A DNA stretch of 64,000 nt from Anaerocolumna sp. AGMB13025 (GTDB taxonomy: Bacteria; Bacillota; Clostridia; Lachnospirales; Lachnospiraceae): positions 675,001 to 739,000 of the forward strand of contig NZ_CP121445.1 of the NCBI RefSeq assembly GCF_029689925.1, given 5' to 3'. The position numbers were made by a program, and so were the translations under genes. The notes beneath the pieces were generated by a model. It was not told the DNA's origin and did no database searches. It saw only the letters and a program-made list of their open reading frames with translations. Numbering within the stretch: position 1 is the stretch's first letter; each line of letters starts with the position of its first letter. Positions 1-10,358 of this stretch are shown in pieces.

Positions 1-170
<170 letters not shown>

Positions 171-335
171 AATATAAGTAGGGGTTGTTTTACTGTTGAG
201 TTATTAAGAGACCTATCAAAATTTAATAAATCGTAACAGGATATAGGAAAGAACTGGGAAGAAAACCACTCGATCGAACAAGAAAGAGTTGGCGCAAGAT
301 TACCCGGTATGATAGGACCAACTTAATATAAAGAT

Positions 336-454
336 TTCCGGTGGTGATGCGCTTATGGGACACACCCGTTCCCATCCCGAACACGTTGGTTAAGACGTAA
401 GCGGCCGATGGTACTATACTGGTAACGGTATGGGAGAGTAGGTGGCTGCCGGAT
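336..454 (+). rRNA. rrf: 5S rRNA
   Basis: About 119 nt with the conserved CCCATCCCGAACACG loop and paired ends (TCCGG near the start, CCGGA at the end), typical of 5S rRNA. It lies between 16S and 23S rather than after 23S. Ends are placed by the terminal stem and may be off by a few bases. Confidence 0.93.
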
Positions 455-477
455 TTATAAAAAATAACTTCATAAAT

Positions 478-543
478 TGGATTATAGCTCAGTGGAAGAG
501 CGCCTGATATCAGGAGGCATGAGTTCAATTCTCATTAAACTAC
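478..543 (+). pseudogene. Degenerate tRNA (Ile/Ala-like) in the rRNA spacer
   Basis: The sequence has a tRNA D arm (GCTC...GAGC), a T arm (ATGAG-TTCAATT-CTCAT) and weakly paired acceptor ends with a mismatch and a G-T pair. The anticodon arm is collapsed: only 16 nt separate position 26 from the T stem, containing the palindrome CCTGATATCAGG, whereas an intact arm plus variable loop needs about 21-22. It resembles the Ile or Ala tRNAs usually found in rRNA spacers, and no believable anticodon loop remains. Probably a relic that is still transcribed with the rRNA operon. Confidence 0.55.
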
Positions 544-651
544 TGTTTCTTATATTATATCTTATACAATGTATCTTATTTAATGTAAGATGTCATATCA
601 CAGGATATAAAATAAAAAGAAACAAACCCAGGAATGGGCAAACAATTGTAC

Positions 652-668
652 CTTGAAAACTACACATG
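652..668 (+). other. 5' arm of the 23S processing stem
   Basis: This 17-nt segment is complementary, with one mismatch, to 3751-3767 downstream of 23S. The two arms would pair around the whole 23S precursor, the arrangement normally cut by RNase III. Pairing is seen in the sequence; the processing role is inferred from other bacteria. Confidence 0.6.
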
Positions 669-764
669 AAAATTGATTTATAATCGAAAGATTATGAGAC
701 AAGACATCTAAAATAATTAAACCAAACGACCAACGAATCTGTCACGCTAGACAGAAACGTATAA

Positions 765-3678
<2,914 letters not shown>

Positions 3679-3777
3679 AGAAGGAAACTTCCTGGATGAT
3701 ATAAACAATCATCTAGTTAACGGATGGTTTTAAATATAGATGGACAATTACATGTGTAGTTTTGAAGATATAAGTAA

Positions 3778-3826
3778 CGGCGTGTTGCTAACTAATTTAC
3801 ATTAGTTTAGCAGTGCGTCTTTTTTG
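3778..3826 (+). terminator. rRNA operon terminator
   Basis: A GC-poor hairpin with arms CGTGTTGCTAACTAAT and ATTAGTTTAGCAGTGCG around a 4-nt loop is followed by TCTTTTTTG. It closes the 16S-5S-23S transcription unit; no further tRNA or rRNA follows. Confidence 0.8.
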
Positions 3827-4102
3827 TTATAGGAAAATACGTCCTATTTTATGAGAACACTCCCCTTTGGATGCATAAATCCAGGAGAGGAAGTTATTGC
3901 GGTCAGATCTGCGAGGGCACGTAAGTGTCAGTAAACTGACACTTTGTTACTTTACGAGAAAAAGACCATTGAACTATCCTCGTAAAATAACAAAGCACTC
4001 TGTACTGGTTGCATGACGCTTAAGAAGAACGCCTCACTAATATGACGCTGCGTTAGACTTTTGTTGAAACGTTAAAACTCTTTCAGAAGTATTTATTATG
4101 TG
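3827..4102. other. Gene-free spacer with two inverted repeats
   Basis: No coding region was recognised. A perfect 9-bp inverted repeat (AGTGTCAGT-AA-ACTGACACT, 3924-3943) is followed by a 17-bp inverted repeat with one mismatch (3942-3958 against 3979-3995). They lie downstream of the minus-strand MutS-like operon and may end its transcripts, but no clean T-tract follows in that direction. Confidence 0.5.
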
Positions 4103-5614
4103 CTAGTTTAAAATCTGATGGTATAAATCCAGGGCGAAACTGGATTTCACAGGTTCGCCGTATTCAATAAGAAAGGATCGGCTCCCATCAGCAGCCCTGC
4201 CGGCACGAAGGAAGATACAATCTTTTGGTGCTTCATCATAGAGTTTATGGGCATACTGAAAAAGATGCGTTACAAAGAAAGTTAAAATACCATAAGAGCG
4301 AAAGGCAGCGAGGATTTCCTCTGCCAGATAACTGGCATCATATTCAGTGGTAGTTGAGAAAGACTCATTCATTAAAAGTAAGCTGTCTTTGTTCAGAAGA
4401 GGAATAATAGTATGAAGCCTCTGTAATTCCTGTTCTAGTAAACCGGTACGCAGCTCTCTGTCTTCTTCGTCTGGAAAATGGGTAAATATATTGTTATATA
4501 AATAACAGAAAAAAGTAGAGGCAGTTACAAATAAACCGCATTGCGCCATAAGCTGTGCAAGTCCGATGCTTCGGAGAAAGGTTGTTTTACCTCCTTGATT
4601 AGCGCCGGTAATCATGCACAAATTTTTATCGGAAAAGGAAAGAGAAGTTCCGACAACCGGACCCTGGGTTTTTAACACCAGCCCCACATCTTTTAGGCTG
4701 GAAAAATTATAACCCTTTTCCTCTAAAAATTCAGGATAACATATTGTTTCATCAGCTTTGGTTATATTTAAATATAAATTTATCGCGCCTGTATAGAAAC
4801 CAAACATCTCCTGCACGGTTTCGAAGAAATCATGCAAATCACGATTAAAATCACTAAGAGTTTTCAGAATCCATACCAGACTGGAATTAATGATTTCCTG
4901 GCTGTTGTTGATTAACACTGGGTTATCCAGGAGTATGACAGCATCTGCTTTTTCCGATTTTTTGCTTTTGTTTTTATCCATAGCCTTATGAAAGCTGGAA
5001 ATTGTATGAAGCTGTACCTCTCTTAACTTTAACCCAAGCCCCGGATGCCCGCCTATGGTTATTTCAGAAAGACCTTTTAATTCCATAAGCCTATTTAGTA
5101 TCTCTGACGTCTCATGGAGAAAAGTTTTTGTATATTTTTTTTGTGTCTGCCGTATAAATTCATTTAAAGTTGAAGAGGAAAAGGAAGCAGTACAATCTGC
5201 AATAACTTGAAGTAAAGCTTCCAGATGGGAAAGATTTATAAAAGCGATATCACACTGCGTCAATATCTTCTTTGCTTCGGGTATTATTTTATCGTATACG
5301 GGGTGGGAAGTATCACCGTAATTGTTGATTTTCGCAATGGATTCTGTGGATAAAAGATAAATATTTCTAAAAAATTGTTGATAATGGAGGGCTTCGGACA
5401 GGATTTCCTGACGCATCTTTATTTCTTTAATATCATTGGAAGGATGTAAAAATAATTTCTGATACAAAGTTTTAAGATAAGGGTCATCCATCGATATCGC
5501 CATTAATATAAGGTCAAGTTTTAAGTCCCGCAGAAAGCTATCTTTGACTGGATTTGATTTAGTAATTTGATTATCCCGGTTATCTGGATTTATATATAAT
5601 ATATTACTGTGCAT
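4103..5614 (-). CDS. MutS-like ATPase (second gene of pair)
   Basis: A 503-residue protein with the core and ATPase domains of the MutS family but no N-terminal mismatch-recognition domain. The Walker A equivalent is GANQGGKTT at residues 337-345 (MutS: GPNMGGKST). The Walker B region near 411-418 reads LLMNESFSTT, with Asn in place of the usual Asp before Glu, followed by a switch-type VTH at about 448-450. Helical lever segments fill residues 60-320. The ATG overlaps the stop codon of the upstream paralogue by one base (TAATG), so translation is coupled and the two probably form a heterodimer. Short MutS-related proteins of this type often sit beside MerR regulators; their function is unsettled and need not be mismatch repair. 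Confidence 0.85.
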   Translation of the reverse strand: MHSNILYINPDNRDNQITKSNPVKDSFLRDLKLDLILMAISMDDPYLKTLYQKLFLHPSNDIKEIKMRQEILSEALHYQQFFRNIYLLSTESIAKINNYGDTSHPVYDKIIPEAKKILTQCDIAFINLSHLEALLQVIADCTASFSSSTLNEFIRQTQKKYTKTFLHETSEILNRLMELKGLSEITIGGHPGLGLKLREVQLHTISSFHKAMDKNKSKKSEKADAVILLDNPVLINNSQEIINSSLVWILKTLSDFNRDLHDFFETVQEMFGFYTGAINLYLNITKADETICYPEFLEEKGYNFSSLKDVGLVLKTQGPVVGTSLSFSDKNLCMITGANQGGKTTFLRSIGLAQLMAQCGLFVTASTFFCYLYNNIFTHFPDEEDRELRTGLLEQELQRLHTIIPLLNKDSLLLMNESFSTTTEYDASYLAEEILAAFRSYGILTFFVTHLFQYAHKLYDEAPKDCIFLRAGRAADGSRSFLIEYGEPVKSSFALDLYHQILN

Positions 5615-7236
5615 TATTTAAGCTCCTCCGTAATCTGATGAAAGGTAAGACCGTATTTACCGGCGATATCGGCTGCATAGGCAGTAAGTTCCGGTGGTTT
5701 TGGTATGATGTGGTAGGTACGCCGATTACTCTTTTGAGGTCCTGTTTCCGTTCCCAGACTTAGCAGGTCTTCGCAATCTGCTGCCAAACTCGGAACATGG
5801 GTTACGCAGATAATAAAAGAATTTAATTTGGTCAATCTTGAAACCAACAGCTTGCTCATATCAAAAGCATCGGAAGTGGTGGTGGAGGAAAATAATTCAT
5901 TTAGTATAAAAAGATTGTTGCTGCCGGAGGCGTAGGTGAGCATTTCATTTATATGTAGCAATTCTTCTTTCAGTTTCCCATTATCGGTTCCAGCGTTTTC
6001 CTCTGCACAAAAGTGAGTAAAAATTCCTTTAAATAGCGGTAGTTTAGCATAAGAGCAAGGAACCGGCATGCCAAGTAAGGTGAAATATGCAATTTGTCCT
6101 AAGCTTCTTGCAAAGGTCGTTTTACCGCCCTGGTTAGCTCCCGTTATCCATGCACCAGAATGGGCTTCATCCAAAGAAAAATGATTGGTAATGAGATCAG
6201 AAGCCTTAAATCTGGAAGCCATAGCAAGGTCATAAACCCCATGCAGCTCAACCTTTCGCTCTTCTAAAACAACTGGATAACAGAAAGAAAAATTTTTTGA
6301 CTTCAAACTTTGGATAAAGTTATGACAGGAAGTATAAAATTTTAGTTCCCGGTGTATTTTGACCGTCAAAGGGTTAATAAAGTCAGAATAAGCGTCAATA
6401 AAATCGGATACTTCTGAAAATAATGATTTCTCTTTTTTATACAGCAGGTCAGCGAATTTTAGTTCCAGATCTGTCAGTGTGACCTGCCGGAAGAATATGA
6501 ACTCATTACTGTCTTTTGTGTCTGGCAGAAAGGTATCCTTTATATTCTGGCTGAAATCATTTTCGTTACCGCCAAAGTAGAACAGTATCCGATCGGGTAA
6601 CAAGGTTAAATGGTACTTAACAGCTTCAATCCTTTCATTCAAGGTCTTGCTTTTTTCCCTTAATTTAAGAAAAGTTTGGCTCGAAACATAAGCTGTATAT
6701 AGAGAATGAAGCCTGGTTAATCCGGTAGATTTAAGAATGAAAGCAGTTGCTTCGAGAAATCCGCTAATTCCGTCATAATAAAGGATCATAGCATCCAGCA
6801 TATATTTTTGATATTGTATGGGATGATTCGCTTTAGTGGCATATTCCCGAATACGGTAGACCTGACTAATGCAGCTTTGTAATCTCAAAACGGCTTGATA
6901 TACATTCTCGTGTTCCAAATCCCTGAATATGTCCTGTCGATATAAGATTGCTTCCCTATCCTGAAGCAGCACCTGAAAGGTTTCAATTAGTAAGCTGTCG
7001 TTATCCTCCAACAAGATTTTATCAATAACCTGATCTAGGTTTAAATCCTTAAAATAAGAGGGTATTTTATAATTCTCCTTAGTTAAGTCAACCTGGACTT
7101 CAACCATTTTGTTGCCACTCCATTCAAACTTTCGTGCTTTTTCAGGGGAAATAACTTGATAAGGCTGGGCTTTTGCTTTTTCTTTTCCATCATTTTCTTT
7201 CCATTCAGTTTCATATAATAAACTAAAATACGTCAT
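5614..7236 (-). CDS. MutS-like ATPase (first gene of pair)
   Basis: A 540-residue paralogue of the downstream gene with the same layout: an N-terminal segment, a helical core and a C-terminal MutS-type ATPase. Walker A is GANQGGKTT at 366-374 and the Walker B-like segment FILNELFSSTT is near 443-453, again Asn-Glu rather than Asp-Glu. No clamp or mismatch-reading domain is visible. The start at 7236 follows AAAGGAGG with good spacing; that ribosome binding site lies in a small CTCCTT/AAGGAG hairpin. It is the first gene of a two-gene operon behind a MerR-type promoter at 7258-7288. Confidence 0.85.
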   Translation of the reverse strand: MTYFSLLYETEWKENDGKEKAKAQPYQVISPEKARKFEWSGNKMVEVQVDLTKENYKIPSYFKDLNLDQVIDKILLEDNDSLLIETFQVLLQDREAILYRQDIFRDLEHENVYQAVLRLQSCISQVYRIREYATKANHPIQYQKYMLDAMILYYDGISGFLEATAFILKSTGLTRLHSLYTAYVSSQTFLKLREKSKTLNERIEAVKYHLTLLPDRILFYFGGNENDFSQNIKDTFLPDTKDSNEFIFFRQVTLTDLELKFADLLYKKEKSLFSEVSDFIDAYSDFINPLTVKIHRELKFYTSCHNFIQSLKSKNFSFCYPVVLEERKVELHGVYDLAMASRFKASDLITNHFSLDEAHSGAWITGANQGGKTTFARSLGQIAYFTLLGMPVPCSYAKLPLFKGIFTHFCAEENAGTDNGKLKEELLHINEMLTYASGSNNLFILNELFSSTTTSDAFDMSKLLVSRLTKLNSFIICVTHVPSLAADCEDLLSLGTETGPQKSNRRTYHIIPKPPELTAYAADIAGKYGLTFHQITEELK

Positions 7237-7257
7237 AGTATTACCTCCTTTAAAAGG

Positions 7258-7288
7258 AGTGTAAACTATGACGCAGGTGTAAAGTCAA
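7258..7288 (-). promoter_or_regulatory. MerR-type promoter of the MutS-like operon
   Basis: On the minus strand TTGACT (7283-7288) and TACACT (7258-7263) are separated by 19 bp, the over-long spacing typical of MerR-activated promoters. The spacer holds an imperfect palindrome, ACTTTACAC-CTG-CGTCATAGT (6 of 9 positions symmetrical), centred as a MerR-family operator should be. The MerR gene ends 27 bp upstream. Binding is inferred. Confidence 0.6.
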
Positions 7289-7314
7289 TAAGAAAATGTA
7301 ATGAAAGTGAAATG

Positions 7315-7764
7315 TCACAACCATAAAATCTCTGAAAAAAAGTTCTCCAGCCTTTCATTTTCCAGACACACTAATCTGGAGAGCATGAAGGCTTCCTGTT
7401 TTGGATCTGATTTATTTGTTTTATCATTCTTTATACCAGTTAATATGGATTCTATAATTTCATTATCGCAGACGGCAATGTCAATCAGCTTCTGATTTTC
7501 AGTTTTCCTCTCGGAAAGCTTAATTACAATGATATCTTTTGCATACCCGCTTAATTTTATTTCTTTTATATCTTTTAAGGTAAGTCCTAGTTTTTTAAAA
7601 CTAAGTATGGTATTTAGTTCAAACATCTGGTCGGTATCATAATATCGGTACCCATTGGATTCATCCGTTTTATCCGGGCAGAATAATTCAATCCGGTCAT
7701 ATAAATGTAGCGCTCTGGTGGATACTCCGCTGAATTCTGCAAAGTCATGTATTTTCAATAACAT
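7315..7764 (-). CDS. MerR-family transcriptional regulator
   Basis: About 149 residues. The N-terminal winged-helix domain carries the family pattern (KIHDFAEFSGVSTRALHLYD, then NGYRYYD), and the C-terminal effector part is short and helical. The ATG at 7764 was chosen because AAGGAGAG lies 6 nt upstream; an in-frame start at 7806 has no such site. It lies directly upstream of, and on the same strand as, the two MutS-like genes, whose promoter has a 19-bp MerR-type spacer, so it is probably their activator. The inducing signal is unknown. Confidence 0.85.
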   Translation of the reverse strand: MLLKIHDFAEFSGVSTRALHLYDRIELFCPDKTDESNGYRYYDTDQMFELNTILSFKKLGLTLKDIKEIKLSGYAKDIIVIKLSERKTENQKLIDIAVCDNEIIESILTGIKNDKTNKSDPKQEAFMLSRLVCLENERLENFFSEILWL

Positions 7765-7904
7765 GAAAGCTCTCCTTTTTCTGCTGAATTTAGTAAGCGA
7801 AACCACTTTAATCAGACCATGTAGTATTAAGTCAGGTGTCCCGCCTGTATGTAATTAAGGATATAATGAAATGAATAAAAAAGCAACCATAATATGGAAA
7901 GAAT

Positions 7905-8067
7905 GAGCAGGAACGAAAGTAGGGCTCTCGTGATCCGGTAGTATATAGTAGGATTGTAACGTTCAATCAATAAAAACTACCCTAAGGATAACAGGTTTAT
8001 TATACCCAAGAGTTCACACGACGGAGCAGTTTAGCACGTTGATGCAGGCTCATCGCATCCTGGGGCT
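7905..8067 (+). pseudogene. Decayed 23S rRNA fragment
   Basis: This stretch aligns without rearrangement to the intact 23S gene at roughly 3145-3308, in the peptidyl-transferase-centre region. Shared blocks include AACGAAAGTAGG, GTGATCCGGTAGTAT, CCCAAGAGTTCACA and CTCATCGCATCCTGGGGCT, with scattered substitutions and small deletions between them. No other rRNA is nearby, so it is a stand-alone relic, not a functional gene. Short TTGAGGCTATTGAA-type direct repeats follow at 8066-8117. Confidence 0.85.
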
Positions 8068-8148
8068 ATTGAGGCTAATAAATTGAGGCTATTGAATTGA
8101 GGCTATTGTATATTACATCTATTAGGAAAAAGGAAAACTGTAAAACCC

Positions 8149-8994
8149 TTATTCTATAGGAAGCAGCTCTAACTGTGCTTTCTTTAGCTTTTCTGCTGTA
8201 GAAGGTGAGGCAGTAAATATCATTAATTTCAAATCGGGGCAGTCTATTAGCTGAAAATTGACGTGTTCAAACTCCAATTCTCCAAGTAGAGGGTCATCAA
8301 AACGTTTATGGCAATCAGTAATCGTTTTAACTTCATAGCGGGGCCACCAGGAAGCAAAAAATTCACTTTCTTGTTTGAATTTTTCAATCATTTGGTTTAA
8401 CCTCGAATCCTGAGGGTATCTGGCATAATCAGCCCTGAATCTTGCAATCGCGATTTTGGCCTGGACCTCCCAATCCGAGTTGCTTTCTTTATTTAGTGGA
8501 TCAAATAAAACTTGCTGCAATATGTTCGGTTTTGGGCTTAAGTCGGCAGAATAGGAAGGAAATCGAAATAAAAATTCTGCCGCAGGATTCCATAACAGAA
8601 CATCCCAGTATAGATCCATGACATACGCAGGATTAGGTTCCAATGCGAACACAGTTCGTTCTAATCCTACACTGATTTTAGTATATAGTTCTGATGTATC
8701 AGCTTCATCCGATTTAGATAATAAAAATAAATAGTTGCGTTCATCATCGGATAATCTTAACGCAGCAGCTAAACTATCCAATACCTGATAAGAAGGGTGC
8801 ACATCTTTTCCCTGCTCTATCGAGGTATACCAGGAAACACCTACATTGGCAAGCTCCGCTACTTCTTCACGGCGAAGGCCTGGTGTTCGGCGGCGTCTCC
8901 CTTGTGAAGGCAGTCCAACCTGTTCCGGTGTAAGGCGAGCTCTCATGGCACGCAAAAAATCACCCAGCGATTGCTGTACGGTTATCTCTTTCAT
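8149..8994 (-). CDS. XRE-family regulator with MmyB-like ligand domain
   Basis: About 281 residues. An N-terminal helix-turn-helix carries the signature RRRRTPGLRREEVAELANVG...WYTSIEQG, followed by a C-terminal PAS-like domain (NPAYVMDLYWDVLLWNPAAE, ...FASWWPRYEV...) characteristic of MmyB-like regulators. The ATG at 8994 follows GGGG at good spacing. The frame stays open upstream to a TTG at 9099 that also has a GGAGG site, but that stretch is a structured repeat found before unrelated genes, so the shorter start is preferred. It is divergent from an SDR oxidoreductase, the usual arrangement for this regulator type controlling a neighbouring redox gene. Confidence 0.85.
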   Translation of the reverse strand: MKEITVQQSLGDFLRAMRARLTPEQVGLPSQGRRRRTPGLRREEVAELANVGVSWYTSIEQGKDVHPSYQVLDSLAAALRLSDDERNYLFLLSKSDEADTSELYTKISVGLERTVFALEPNPAYVMDLYWDVLLWNPAAEFLFRFPSYSADLSPKPNILQQVLFDPLNKESNSDWEVQAKIAIARFRADYARYPQDSRLNQMIEKFKQESEFFASWWPRYEVKTITDCHKRFDDPLLGELEFEHVNFQLIDCPDLKLMIFTASPSTAEKLKKAQLELLPIE

Positions 8995-9000
8995 TTTTAT

Positions 9001-9100
9001 CCCCATTGCATATCGCAGGTTTACCTGCGATACTGCCACAATGAAATAGTTGAAAGAATCATGCTGTGGCATCCTTTCAATTCTTAGATTTTCTTTCAAC
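9001..9100 (-). promoter_or_regulatory. Structured leader element, copy 1 (XRE gene)
   Basis: Minus-strand reading: GTTGAAAGAA (9091-9100), AAAGGA, TGCCACA (9065-9071), TTCTTTCAAC (9049-9058), TGTGGCA (9034-9040), hairpin TATCGCAGGT-AA-ACCTGCGATA (9011-9032), then GGGG and the start. TGCCACA pairs with TGTGGCA, and GTTGAAAGAA is the exact complement of TTCTTTCAAC; the two pairings interleave. Related copies precede five other genes in this window. Confidence 0.6.
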
Positions 9101-9117
9101 CTTAGTATCCTCCAAAT

Positions 9118-9141
9118 ATCCTACTACTCTCAATCGTAGGA
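9118..9141. promoter_or_regulatory. Inverted repeat in the XRE/SDR divergent spacer
   Basis: TCCTAC and GTAGGA form a 6-bp inverted repeat with an 11-nt centre, between the divergently transcribed XRE regulator and SDR gene. Its position suits an operator for the XRE protein; this is inference from placement only. Confidence 0.35.
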
Positions 9142-9240
9142 TAAGTACAATATGGTTAAGCAAATTAAACCCTGATATAATCCTATTGTATCATAAAATA
9201 ACTTATTAACAAACTGTTTAGACTGGAGTGAAAGAAAATT

Positions 9241-10095
9241 ATGAAAATATTTATTACTGGGGCCACAGGCAAGGTCGGGAGCCGTCTCGTACCATATTTA
9301 CTTAAGCAGGGTCATAGTGTTCGAATACTGGTAAGAAGTGCTGAGCGAGCACTTGCTCTCAAAGAACAAGGAGCAGAAGTGGTTCTGGGGGATCTTTTAG
9401 ATAATGAACATCTTTCTGATCTTATACGAGGGGTTGATGCTGTAGTGCATACGGCAGCTCAATTTCGAGGTGTCATTAGTGAAGAAGCAGCTCGCAAAGT
9501 GAATCTGGACGCAACGATTGCATTAGCAAAGGCAGCTTTAGAAGCAGGTGTCACAAGATTTGTATTTACAAGCACCAGCAATGTATATCGTGACCTGACT
9601 ATTAACAGACCAGGCAGAGAAGACGATATTCTTGTACCGGCTAAAGAGATATATCCCAAAACCAAAATTGCCGCAGAAGAAGCTTTACTGAAATTACACC
9701 GAGAACAGGGATTGGATATTCGTATAGTCAGACTGGCATTTGTCTATGGTGCTGGCGATCCGCATATTGAGGAAGTTTTACCTTATATGATGAACTGGAA
9801 TCCCCAAAAGAAACAATCTATGGTGCATCATGAAGATGTTGATCAAGCAATAATGCTTGCAGCAATTACACCTGGTGTTGGTGGCCGCATATACAACGTT
9901 GCTGATGATTATCCCATAGAGATAAGTGAATTGTACAAGCTAAATAAAAGACCTGAGCAAGTACCAGCAAAAGATGGGTGGCTTATGTCTAATATATGGG
10001 AATTGACGGTAGACACAGAGCGGATTAAAAATGAACTTAATTTCCAACCCAAATATCCTTCTGTTTATGCTGCCAGAGATATGGGTGCTTTATAA
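9241..10095 (+). CDS. NAD(P)-dependent extended SDR oxidoreductase
   Basis: A 284-residue Rossmann-fold protein of the NAD-dependent epimerase/dehydratase type. It opens with the cofactor loop GATGKVG (residues 7-13) and has GDLLD near 50, HTAA near 70, a TSTSNVY strand (about 109-115) and the catalytic pair Y-x3-K in YPKTK. The start follows GGAGTGAAAGA. It lies opposite the XRE/MmyB-like regulator with about 140 bp between translated regions, so the two are probably a regulator-target pair. Substrate cannot be told from sequence. Confidence 0.85.
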   Translation: MKIFITGATGKVGSRLVPYLLKQGHSVRILVRSAERALALKEQGAEVVLGDLLDNEHLSDLIRGVDAVVHTAAQFRGVISEEAARKVNLDATIALAKAALEAGVTRFVFTSTSNVYRDLTINRPGREDDILVPAKEIYPKTKIAAEEALLKLHREQGLDIRIVRLAFVYGAGDPHIEEVLPYMMNWNPQKKQSMVHHEDVDQAIMLAAITPGVGGRIYNVADDYPIEISELYKLNKRPEQVPAKDGWLMSNIWELTVDTERIKNELNFQPKYPSVYAARDMGAL

Positions 10096-10256
10096 TTTAA
10101 ACAGAGATAATATTTTTTACAGAGGAAAGTTCTATGAACCCTCCTGTAAAATAAAAACACGACCTGCAGGGTATAATGGCTATCAGGGGAAGAACTGGTC
10201 TGTCGTAGTGAGAGATAGTTTAGATTAAGGAAGTTGTTAAGTATAAAAAGAATGTT

Positions 10257-10291
10257 ACTGCCGGATAAAAGTGTAAAATTTTATCCGGCAG
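10257..10291. terminator. Hairpin between SDR and GH130 genes
   Basis: A perfect inverted repeat, CTGCCGGATAAAA and TTTTATCCGGCAG around an 8-9 nt loop, lies between convergent genes. The long A/T flank lets it end transcription in either direction, although the following run of T is interrupted. Confidence 0.6.
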
Positions 10292-10358
10292 ATAAATTAA
10301 TTCCACGCTTGTATAAACCATGAAATAAAGAATTAATTTATGTAAGTAAAAAGTCTCT

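Noticed and set aside
7905..8067. A functional second 23S gene or a group I intron remnant
   Set aside because: Only about 160 bp match and the flanks show no rRNA or intron features.
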